From a virus, in the IMG/VR virus record IMGVR_UViG_3300031660_000070, positions 1 to 21,064 of that record: 21,064 nt of DNA; one strand, written 5' to 3'. Positions 15,791-21,064 of this stretch are shown here, piece by piece. A model generated the notes under the pieces. The model made no database searches. It was not told the DNA's origin and saw nothing but the letters and a program-made list of their open reading frames with translations. Position 1 is the stretch's first letter; each line of letters opens with the position of its first letter. A program made the translations under genes and the position numbers.

Positions 15791-16645
15791 TTAACCTACG
15801 TCAGCTAAATCATCTTCTAAGTCACCCGGGATAGTACTCATGGCAAGCATGGCGCTATCAGATAGCTGGTTGCTATACATCGCTTTATCGTAGGCTTCTT
15901 GGATCTTCTTGTTCTCAGCAGATACCATACCGTGCATGACCTTAACAGTTTCAAAAACCTGATCGTCCATACCTACAGCATTGTTTAAATCTGGTGAGAA
16001 GTTCATGATCCACCATACGTTACCACCAGAACCTTTGGTCTTGGTAGAGGACATGTTCAACCAGTACTCATGCATCTTACGACCACGCGGGATCTTCTTG
16101 ATGAACTCGTCTTCAAACGGATTGAAGTTACTACCCTTGAGCATGATTACCACGGGTAGGTTATCAATCGTTACTTCTTCACCTTCAGCATTCTTACCAG
16201 TGTAGCTTACTAAGCCACGAACCTGACGGAAACACTTGATGTTGGCATACTTAGCCTGAGTATCCTTATCCATTTCTTTAAGGGCATTCGAGGTAGGCTT
16301 ACCACAACGGATAGTACCCATCATGTCACGGGCTTCTTGGCGAAGCTGCGGGATCATTAAGGTCTTGTTGCGTACCTTGTTCTCTTCAGGGTCGTAGTGC
16401 AGCCATTGAAACAGTTGGCTTAGTGGACGGAAGTTAACCTTCTTGGCGAACACAGAATCCCCGTCGGTACCCTTAACAAAGAACTGACCACGCGGAAGTT
16501 CCTGACCTTGGTCATTCTCTTCTTGGTAGTTGATCTTTAACTCAGGTAATCGATCAGAAGAATCGCCAGCAGAGCCACCCCCCATACCCATAGCGGCGGC
16601 AATCTCCATCTGTTCTGATTTACTAATAGTGGCAAGTTCATTCAT
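15791..16645 (-). CDS. Probable ssDNA-binding protein
   Basis: This 284-residue protein has no motif I can name with certainty. Three things suggest an SSB-like role: it lies between DNA polymerase and exonuclease; it has a Gly-rich N-terminal linker (MGMGGGSAG, 19-27) followed by a beta-rich middle with many aromatic and basic residues (for example RGQFFVKG, NFRPLSQLFQWLHY); and it ends in an acidic tail (GDLEDDLADVG), a feature of phage and bacterial SSBs such as T7 gp2.5. The ATG at 16645 has CGGAG about 6 nt upstream. A possible sigma70-like promoter and a perfect palindrome lie just upstream, suggesting separate high expression. The function is inference; existence of the gene is well supported. 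Confidence 0.7.
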   Translation of the reverse strand: MNELATISKSEQMEIAAAMGMGGGSAGDSSDRLPELKINYQEENDQGQELPRGQFFVKGTDGDSVFAKKVNFRPLSQLFQWLHYDPEENKVRNKTLMIPQLRQEARDMMGTIRCGKPTSNALKEMDKDTQAKYANIKCFRQVRGLVSYTGKNAEGEEVTIDNLPVVIMLKGSNFNPFEDEFIKKIPRGRKMHEYWLNMSSTKTKGSGGNVWWIMNFSPDLNNAVGMDDQVFETVKVMHGMVSAENKKIQEAYDKAMYSNQLSDSAMLAMSTIPGDLEDDLADVG

Positions 16646-16662
16646 ATTATACTCCGGTAGTT

Positions 16663-16679
16663 ATTACAATCATTGTAAT
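16663..16679. promoter_or_regulatory. Perfect palindrome upstream of the SSB candidate
   Basis: ATTACAAT-C-ATTGTAAT is a perfect 8-bp inverted repeat around one base, between the polymerase gene and the start of the 284-aa gene. It lies 17 nt before the ATG and just upstream of the ribosome site. It could be an operator or a 5' mRNA element; the A/T-rich arms and single-base centre fit a DNA-binding site better than a stable RNA hairpin. Confidence 0.45.
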
Positions 16680-16694
16680 TTAGTTAGGTCTAGT

Positions 16695-16724
16695 ACTGTA
16701 CATCAAATAGGGGTCATTTGTCAA
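16695..16724 (-). promoter_or_regulatory. Possible sigma70-like promoter for the SSB candidate
   Basis: On the - strand a perfect TTGACA (16724-16719) begins right after the polymerase stop codon. An 18-nt spacer leads to TACAGT (16700-16695), which matches the TATAAT consensus at four of six positions. Transcription would start just before the palindrome at 16663-16679. The weak -10 limits confidence. Confidence 0.4.
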
Positions 16725-18842
16725 TCACAATTCAATCTGATCCATCCAGTTAGCTCCCTGCGTTATTTCTATGTCGAGGGGTAACACTAGGTCATAGTCA
16801 AACCGTTCTTTAACTTCGCTAGGCAACTCAGCCATAGCCCAGTATAGGGCCGCCTTAACCTGTTCATCTTCATCAGGATGTACGTCAACTACAATCGAGT
16901 CGTGTACCGTGATGATCAGCCTAGACTTCAGGTTGTCTGACTTGAATCGTTTGTATGCACGGATGCAGGATAGTACTACTAGGTCTGCTGTAGCAAAGGA
17001 CTGACACGGGTAGTTAACGATAGCTGTGGCATTAGTCACTCGGCCATTACCTAAGCGCCTAGTACCGGGAAAGTAGAACTCCCGTCCACTTGGAATCCTA
17101 ACCAAGCCATCTTTAAGTACGCCGTCCATTAAAGTACGGTGCCACTTAGCTAGGCCTGTGTAGATCTTGAAGTACTCGTTGAAGTACGCTTGGATGTGTG
17201 GTGGTTCATTGGCACCCATGCCGCCATAGAGAGGGGCGAAGGTGTAGGCCTTAGCATTCTGACGCATGGTCTTGTCCACGTCGGCTACGTCGCACTGGTT
17301 GATGATAGCTGCTGTCTGCTTGTGTACATCGAAGCCGCCCAGTACCTGTTCAATAACGGTAGGGCATCTAGATAGCTCACCAGCAACACGGAACTCTAGG
17401 CCACTGAAGTCAGCCTCCATGATACTACCACCCTCAAACCGGGACACTACAGCTCTACGCACAGGGAACTTGTGGCCCTTGGGTATGTTCTGGAAGTTAG
17501 GCTTGCTGGAGGATAGTCTACCTGTACGAGTAATGCACTGGTTGAACTGGGCGTGTAGTAGACCACTCTCTCGGGTAGAGGCATCTATGTTCTTAATAAA
17601 GGAGTCTAGGTAAGTACTGATCGCATTCAGCCTACTTGTATTTGTAAGGAACTCTATCGCCTTTAGGTTACCCTTAGCCTCTGCCTGTGCAATCAGCTTC
17701 TGTATGGTCATTTTGTCGGTCTTAAAGCCATTGATGCTGGCATCCGATGCTTGGGTAGGGACTAGCTTTAGTCCTGCCACTTGGCCTGTCTCAGTGAGTG
17801 TATAGCCTCTGCCTTCACAAGTAACACACTTGGACAGGTTCTTGTACATGTTCCCATCTACCTTGCGCTTGTGGATGGTTCCTCTGCCTGCACAGATGTC
17901 ACAATGTTGGGCTATGGTACGCATGACCCGCCGGGTAGACTTCCGTACTGTGTTAGTGAACTGACTAGCATTCATACGAGGGGTAGGGAGGGGCTTACCT
18001 CTAGCGTTCATCCCTATGTTGAATGCACCCTTGTGGTAGTTACGATCCTTTACTGTACGCGAGTAAACAACCGCTGTCATATCCACACCAGAGTTAAGGT
18101 TAATAGGTGTATCACCCATTACGTCCGAGACGATAGCATCTAGGTCTTTCTCTAGCTGTGCCTTCTCTAGAAGGAACTCGTCCCTTACAGCGTGTAGGGT
18201 AGTCTTATCAATAGCTATGCCGTTACGCTCTATCTCTACTAAGAACAGCAGCATTTCATTCATTAAAGTGAAGACAGGGAGTAAGCCTCTGTTCGACTCT
18301 TTTAGAAGATCTTTCTGTTGGGCTAGGTAGATCTCTGCCGTTGATAGAACATCGGCGTCAGCATATTCAATCACGGTCTCCAAGGGCATAGCCTCGAACC
18401 CTGTACCTGACTTGAATAGGTCGTCCACTAGCTCTGACTTCTTACGGGTTACATCCCGACGGATAGCAGTGGCCTTCAGGGATAGCTCTGCTCTCTGACC
18501 CCTTGCGAAGATGTACTCACCAATCATAGTACAGTACACGTCTTTTGGTATACTGAAATTAGATTCTAATAAGTAGGACACGTCGAATTTAGCATTGTGA
18601 CACACTATTACTTCAGCCCGACTAAGGTCATGCTTCATTTGATCACTGCAATCAGCATCAATGCCATTCTTTTCGTTGTGTGCGTAGATTGCACGTTGGG
18701 CAGGGCCAAGTACCCCGTCCTCAATCATGCGCCAGTGAGACGAGACCATCTTGTTCTTAGGATTGTAAGGGCTATTGTCTTTGCTCTTATCTTCCCCGAA
18801 CTGAACGGTGGTCTCTAAGTCTAATACTATTACTGTGGTCAT
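16725..18842 (-). CDS. DNA polymerase, family A, with 3'-5' exonuclease and zinc-binding insertion
   Basis: The 705-residue replicative polymerase has exonuclease motifs D8/E10 (DLETT), D87 (HNAKFD) and Y160...D164 (YADAD). Polymerase motifs are TGRLSSSKPNFQNIP (440-454), motif A MEADFSGLE with D478, motif B R527...K531...F535...Y539-G540, and motif C VHDS with H647/D648. F535 aligns with E. coli Pol I Phe762, the residue that varies (F/Y/L) among viral polymerases. Between the exonuclease and palm, C314-x2-C317 and C339-x2-C342, each followed by x-G-R-G, make a DnaJ-type zinc site. No 5'-3' exonuclease domain is present, as in T7 gp5. GAGGG lies 6 nt before the ATG. Helicase-primase genes must lie outside the window. 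Confidence 0.97.
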   Translation of the reverse strand: MTTVIVLDLETTVQFGEDKSKDNSPYNPKNKMVSSHWRMIEDGVLGPAQRAIYAHNEKNGIDADCSDQMKHDLSRAEVIVCHNAKFDVSYLLESNFSIPKDVYCTMIGEYIFARGQRAELSLKATAIRRDVTRKKSELVDDLFKSGTGFEAMPLETVIEYADADVLSTAEIYLAQQKDLLKESNRGLLPVFTLMNEMLLFLVEIERNGIAIDKTTLHAVRDEFLLEKAQLEKDLDAIVSDVMGDTPINLNSGVDMTAVVYSRTVKDRNYHKGAFNIGMNARGKPLPTPRMNASQFTNTVRKSTRRVMRTIAQHCDICAGRGTIHKRKVDGNMYKNLSKCVTCEGRGYTLTETGQVAGLKLVPTQASDASINGFKTDKMTIQKLIAQAEAKGNLKAIEFLTNTSRLNAISTYLDSFIKNIDASTRESGLLHAQFNQCITRTGRLSSSKPNFQNIPKGHKFPVRRAVVSRFEGGSIMEADFSGLEFRVAGELSRCPTVIEQVLGGFDVHKQTAAIINQCDVADVDKTMRQNAKAYTFAPLYGGMGANEPPHIQAYFNEYFKIYTGLAKWHRTLMDGVLKDGLVRIPSGREFYFPGTRRLGNGRVTNATAIVNYPCQSFATADLVVLSCIRAYKRFKSDNLKSRLIITVHDSIVVDVHPDEDEQVKAALYWAMAELPSEVKERFDYDLVLPLDIEITQGANWMDQIEL

Positions 18843-18884
18843 GTTATTCCCTCACCTTTAAAGTTAGTCTTCCCCACGGAGACG

Positions 18885-19055
18885 TTAGCTTGCTTTCTTC
18901 TCTGGAAGGACAGGCCAGAAGTGTCGGCATCCTTTCCCCTCGACGTAGATGAAGAAGCTATACGATTGCCTCTCACTAGTCGGCCTAGCTATGAAACGAT
19001 AACACACTTCCCTCTGAGGACAAGTCTTATTGGTACACATCGTTATGTCTGGCAT
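18885..19055 (-). CDS. Small Cys-rich, probably zinc-binding protein
   Basis: I start this at ATG 19055 (56 residues; GGGAG 8 nt upstream, 5 nt after the previous stop). An ATG 14 codons earlier would overlap the upstream gene by 37 nt. Four Cys are arranged as C7-x4-C12-x5-C18-x24-C43, and the core reads MCTNKTCPQREVCYRF and later GCRHFWPV. Small proteins with this Cys pattern recur in tailed phages as I recall, without known function. It directly precedes DNA polymerase (42-nt gap). It could bind DNA, RNA or a host protein. Confidence 0.72.
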   Translation of the reverse strand: MPDITMCTNKTCPQREVCYRFIARPTSERQSYSFFIYVEGKGCRHFWPVLPEKKAS

Positions 19056-19060
19056 GATCC

Positions 19061-19408
19061 TTACTCCCGTACCGTAGCGTAACGGCCTCGTTGGCACACC
19101 ATTCCGCCGTTAGAATCCCGATGGATGCCGTTGATTATAGGTGTACCCCGTACACAACCATCACACTGATTAGCAATGCAGCCTGTGGGCCAATCCTCGA
19201 TAGAAGTGCTAGGGCTTAGGCCTTGCTTAACTCGATCTTTAGGGCGGGTGTCCTCACCTAGAGGCACTTCATCACCCCACGCATCTAATTTAATTGGAGT
19301 CTTAGCACCAAAGATACGATCAAAGTTATCTCTGAACTTAGTATTGGCGACCTTACTCCGAAGTTCATCACCTGTGATGTCGTTCTTGTTCTTATTTAAT
19401 CCTCCCAT
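19061..19408 (-). CDS. Cys-rich 115-aa protein, probable zinc site
   Basis: The N-terminal half is charged and helical, including KFRDNFDRIFG (24-34). The C-terminal half carries C77-x4-C82-x2-C85-x19-C105, a likely metal site, ending in CQRGRYATVRE. AAGGGG lies 6 nt before the ATG at 19408. The gene starts within the last codons of the 33-aa microORF upstream and is followed by another Cys-rich gene, so these form a run of small metal-binding-type products leading into the polymerase gene. No function is known to me. Confidence 0.72.
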   Translation of the reverse strand: MGGLNKNKNDITGDELRSKVANTKFRDNFDRIFGAKTPIKLDAWGDEVPLGEDTRPKDRVKQGLSPSTSIEDWPTGCIANQCDGCVRGTPIINGIHRDSNGGMVCQRGRYATVRE

Positions 19409-19497
19409 ACGGTACCCCTTTTATATAACTGGATTGCAGTGTTAAGGTCGCAATCGAACCCTTCCATGATTTCTTCAAATAGTGCCATAAATACCAT
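19396..19497 (-). CDS. 33-aa microORF
   Basis: ATG 19497 overlaps the stop of the 47-aa gene as TAATG and reads 33 residues, acidic and aromatic (MALFEEIMEGFDCDLNTAIQ follows the first three codons), to TAA at 19396. It overlaps the start of the 115-aa gene by 13 nt. Coupling on both sides and a plausible composition support a real gene. The alternative start at ATG 19488 would give 30 residues. Confidence 0.5.
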   Translation of the reverse strand: MVFMALFEEIMEGFDCDLNTAIQLYKRGTVWED

Positions 19498-19640
19498 TAC
19501 TTCTTCTCCTCTTCAACTGGTTCTTTCTTCTTGTGCTTATGTGTTCTGTTTCCTTCACACACCGGGCACCCCTTGTTGTTTCCGCAACTACTATCCACGG
19601 ACTTTCCCCCGGTCTTGGCCTTCCTCTTTGTTCTACTCAT
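19497..19640 (-). CDS. 47-aa basic CCCH-type putative zinc protein
   Basis: The frame runs from ATG 19640 (GGAG about 6 nt upstream) to TAA 19497. The N-terminal 15 residues are very basic (MSRTKRKAKTGGK). The core has C19-x5-C25-x2-C28 followed by H34-x-H36, then Lys-rich and Glu-rich ends. This looks like a small zinc knuckle able to contact nucleic acid. It is coupled to the 33-aa microORF by TAATG. Function is unknown. Confidence 0.7.
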   Translation of the reverse strand: MSRTKRKAKTGGKSVDSSCGNNKGCPVCEGNRTHKHKKKEPVEEEKK

Positions 19641-19955
19641 AGGAACTCCATTTAATTAGGTGTATGCCTTACCGCCTGACTTACATACATGAGAGGTACG
19701 CGACCCTGCTCCCCTACTACCGCCAACTCTGTACAGCCGCGTAGTCCCTCGTTGGTATAATTTACAGTACCCCGAGCTATATACTTAAATTAGGTGTCAG
19801 CACTCGACCGAGTAGTCTCAATCCTTATCTGACTTATCTGCCTAAACGTAACTCCTAGTGCATCATTGAGTTACGAGGGACTTACAAAGTGTTGATGGGT
19901 TCTAGTACAAGCTAGGTGGTACTTCAACGTGACCATCACACGTTCTCATAACGGC

Positions 19956-20027
19956 TTACCACATGCCTACACGTCTTTCCGTAGTGTCATACTGTAAGTG
20001 TACACTTATAACCCTTTTATAGGTCAT
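19956..20027 (-). CDS. Possible 23-aa microORF
   Basis: ATG 20027 follows the DUF551-like gene's TAA with no gap and reads 23 residues (MTYKRVISVHLQYDTTERRV then GMW) to TAA. Its composition is protein-like, but it is very short, covers the palindrome at 19995-20008 and has no clear ribosome site of its own. Confidence 0.22.
   Translation of the reverse strand: MTYKRVISVHLQYDTTERRVGMW
19995..20008. promoter_or_regulatory. 14-bp perfect palindrome
   Basis: TAAGTGTACACTTA reads the same on both strands and lies just downstream (on the - strand) of the DUF551-like gene. It is typical in size and symmetry of an operator for a dimeric regulator, but no phage regulator gene is seen in this window. 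Confidence 0.4.
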
Positions 20028-20423
20028 TTATGTAGACTTAGCAGGGTTCTTCAGTTCCCAGACCAGCAGGTCTAGCATTGAATTTCTCTGCGTAAGGATG
20101 TTGATACGAACCTTCAGCTTAGAGATAGCTACCTTGTCTCGTATCATTGCCTCTTCATCCAGATCTACTAGGTGCCGCCACTCCTCTATAGTTTGAGGCA
20201 TAGGCTCACCTCTTGGGGTCAGGCCAAACCCTCTAGCTACACCCGGCTTAGACAGAGGCATCCAGTGAGATACCAATGACCAGTACACATCGTACTCTTC
20301 ACCAGACATACAGGCTACGTCATAGCTCGACATTTCTTCTATGCAGTAACCGTTAGCACCATACACCATGACTGCCGTACCTTCTTCGGGGAGTCTATCT
20401 CCGACACTAATCCACTTGTTCAT
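20028..20423 (-). CDS. DUF551-like protein with coiled-coil tail
   Basis: Starting at ATG 20423 (AGGAG 7 nt upstream) the protein is 131 residues. The N-terminus MNKWISVGDRLPEEGTAVMV and the later SHWMPLSKPG are the signature ends of the DUF551 domain (about residues 2-60), common in phages and of unknown function. The remaining half (about 75-125) is charged and heptad-like, probably a helix or coiled coil. A much longer frame running upstream lacks a good ribosome site and would overlap the neighbouring gene. It lies 16 nt downstream of the 141-aa gene. Confidence 0.78.
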   Translation of the reverse strand: MNKWISVGDRLPEEGTAVMVYGANGYCIEEMSSYDVACMSGEEYDVYWSLVSHWMPLSKPGVARGFGLTPRGEPMPQTIEEWRHLVDLDEEAMIRDKVAISKLKVRINILTQRNSMLDLLVWELKNPAKST

Positions 20424-20439
20424 GCGTATTCTCCTAATA

Positions 20440-20865
20440 CTATGTGAGTTCTGAGGGGTAATCCCCACGATAATACAGATTACCCACAGCCCCTCTATAG
20501 TCCAACTCAGCCTGCATAAGATCCCTAATCTGTGGGTAGATGTTCTTCTGGGTTTCCAGCACAGCCTCAAGGTGACCAATCTCCATATCAGTAATGGCTA
20601 CATAAGACAGGGGTTGATTACCTTCCTTGCCATAGGTGCCCCATGTGACGAACTCCCGTGCAATACTGTGCAGTACGTCTTCGGCAAGGCTTAGGTCAGT
20701 TGCAGGGGCATTCTTATTTACACTGCGTCTTTGGTAGTCTAAACCCCCATCGACCATATAAACTAAACCATTAGCATCCTCATACTGCTTGTAGTCATGT
20801 CGTGTTCTTGACTCTAATATGGTGCCATCTGGTGTCTGTATGGCATTTCGTAGTAATCTATTCAT
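20440..20865 (-). CDS. Conserved phage protein, unknown function
   Basis: I start at ATG 20865 (141 residues), where AAGGAG is 7 nt upstream; a GTG two codons earlier is closer to the site and less likely. The N-terminal half contains TPDGTILESRTRHDY and YMVDGGLDYQRR, segments I recall from many phage hypothetical proteins (unverified). The C-terminal half (about 90-141) is helical and ends in short aromatic turns. Its first codons overlap the stop of the upstream gene by 8 nt, so it is translationally coupled. No catalytic motif is visible. Confidence 0.78.
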   Translation of the reverse strand: MNRLLRNAIQTPDGTILESRTRHDYKQYEDANGLVYMVDGGLDYQRRSVNKNAPATDLSLAEDVLHSIAREFVTWGTYGKEGNQPLSYVAITDMEIGHLEAVLETQKNIYPQIRDLMQAELDYRGAVGNLYYRGDYPSELT

Positions 20866-21064
20866 CTTCACTCTCCTTACTTACTTCAAGGGAGTCAGCA
20901 AAAAGATACAACTCACCTGCCAGTAAACCTGCTTGTCTACGAGTCAATTGAATGTAATCAAAGCTTCTACTTTCTGAGGCGTAACGAGGTGCATTTGGTG
21001 TTACCTGTGATATTTGTATACAGACACCACGATCATCACCACCATAGAATCGGGTTTGTTTAAT
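20858..21064 (-). CDS. Partial phage protein, 5' end off window
   Basis: The frame is open from the right edge of the window to TAG at 20858-20860, giving 68 visible C-terminal residues with no Met, so the start lies beyond the edge. The visible part begins IKQTRFYGGDDRGVCIQISQ and ends with a helical segment containing LTRRQAGLLAGELYLFADSL. It looks like a small soluble phage protein of unknown function. It overlaps the next gene by 8 nt. Confidence 0.7.
   Translation of the reverse strand: MKQTRFYGGDDRGVCIQISQVTPNAPRYASESRSFDYIQLTRRQAGLLAGELYLFADSLEVSKESEDE

Larger units (their letters stand above)
19641..20027. other. 387-nt stretch without a convincing gene, rich in short repeats
   Basis: No frame on either strand has a normal start with a good ribosome site and more than about 25 codons. 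Contents: palindrome TAAGTGTACACTTA (19995-20008); an 8-bp inverted repeat CGTAACTC/GAGTTACG with a 13-nt loop (19847-19875); a 10-bp inverted repeat AGTCCCTCGT (19743-19752)/ACGAGGGACT (19873-19882); two tandem CTTATCTG copies (19824-19840); and, on the + strand, TGGTATAAT (19753-19761). It may be a regulatory, structured-RNA or origin region, or hold decayed small genes. Confidence 0.5.

Noticed and set aside
17781-18143. Long + strand open frames inside the polymerase gene and others opposite RNR
   Set aside because: They are antisense shadows of strongly supported genes, without ribosome sites or recognisable products.
19641-20027. tRNA genes in the intergenic island
   Set aside because: I tried to fold both strands by eye and found no acceptor stem plus T-loop (GTTCRANYC) arrangement.
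20424-20579. N-terminal extension of the DUF551-like gene up to 20579
   Set aside because: It would overlap the 141-aa gene almost completely, has Arg/Leu/Trp-rich shadow-like composition, and the ATG at 20423 has a strong AGGAG.

Overview
The window reads as part of the genome of a lytic, tailed, podovirus-like bacteriophage. It has a dense late (virion plus lysis) block on the + strand (about 1-11,054) and a dense replication/nucleotide-metabolism block on the - strand (about 11,133-21,064, cut by the right edge). The two blocks converge at about 11.05-11.13 kb on a hairpin whose U-tract serves only the - strand. There is no integrase, repressor, rRNA or recognisable tRNA. The combination of a monomeric B12-dependent ribonucleotide reductase, a family A DNA polymerase, a T7-type endonuclease I and a dNMP kinase recalls marine roseophages of the SIO1/Cobavirus (Zobellviridae-like) kind. 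That placement is an inference from gene content and memory; no search was run.

+ strand, left to right: the 3' part of a large repeat-rich virion protein (11-residue repeats grouped in sets of four); a lysis pair made of an XhlA-like coiled-coil/membrane protein and a GH24 lysozyme with an unusual two-helix membrane tail; a 632-residue helical virion protein ending in a glycine zipper plus an S74-type self-cleaving chaperone; a small Lys-rich protein; a 177-residue protein; then 684- and 1169-residue proteins. The last three rise in size in the same order as T7 gp14/gp15/gp16 (ejection proteins). This is suggestive only.

- strand, in transcription order from the right edge: a gene cut by the edge; a conserved 141-aa phage protein; a DUF551-like protein; about 390 nt without a convincing gene but with palindromes and small repeats; a run of small Cys-rich proteins (47, 115 and 56 aa) and a 33-aa microORF; DNA polymerase A with a DnaJ-like zinc insertion; a probable ssDNA-binding protein behind its own possible promoter and palindrome; a Cas4/RecB-like Fe-S exonuclease; endonuclease I; a 115-aa unknown; dNMP kinase; class II RNR; a 63-aa RMF-like protein; and an 86-aa unknown.

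Together the - strand genes would degrade host DNA and process junctions (exonuclease, endonuclease I), make dNTPs (RNR, dNMP kinase) and copy phage DNA (polymerase, SSB candidate). Several neighbours are translationally coupled through TAATG or ATGA overlaps. Helicase/primase, terminase, portal and capsid genes, which such a phage needs, are not in this window.
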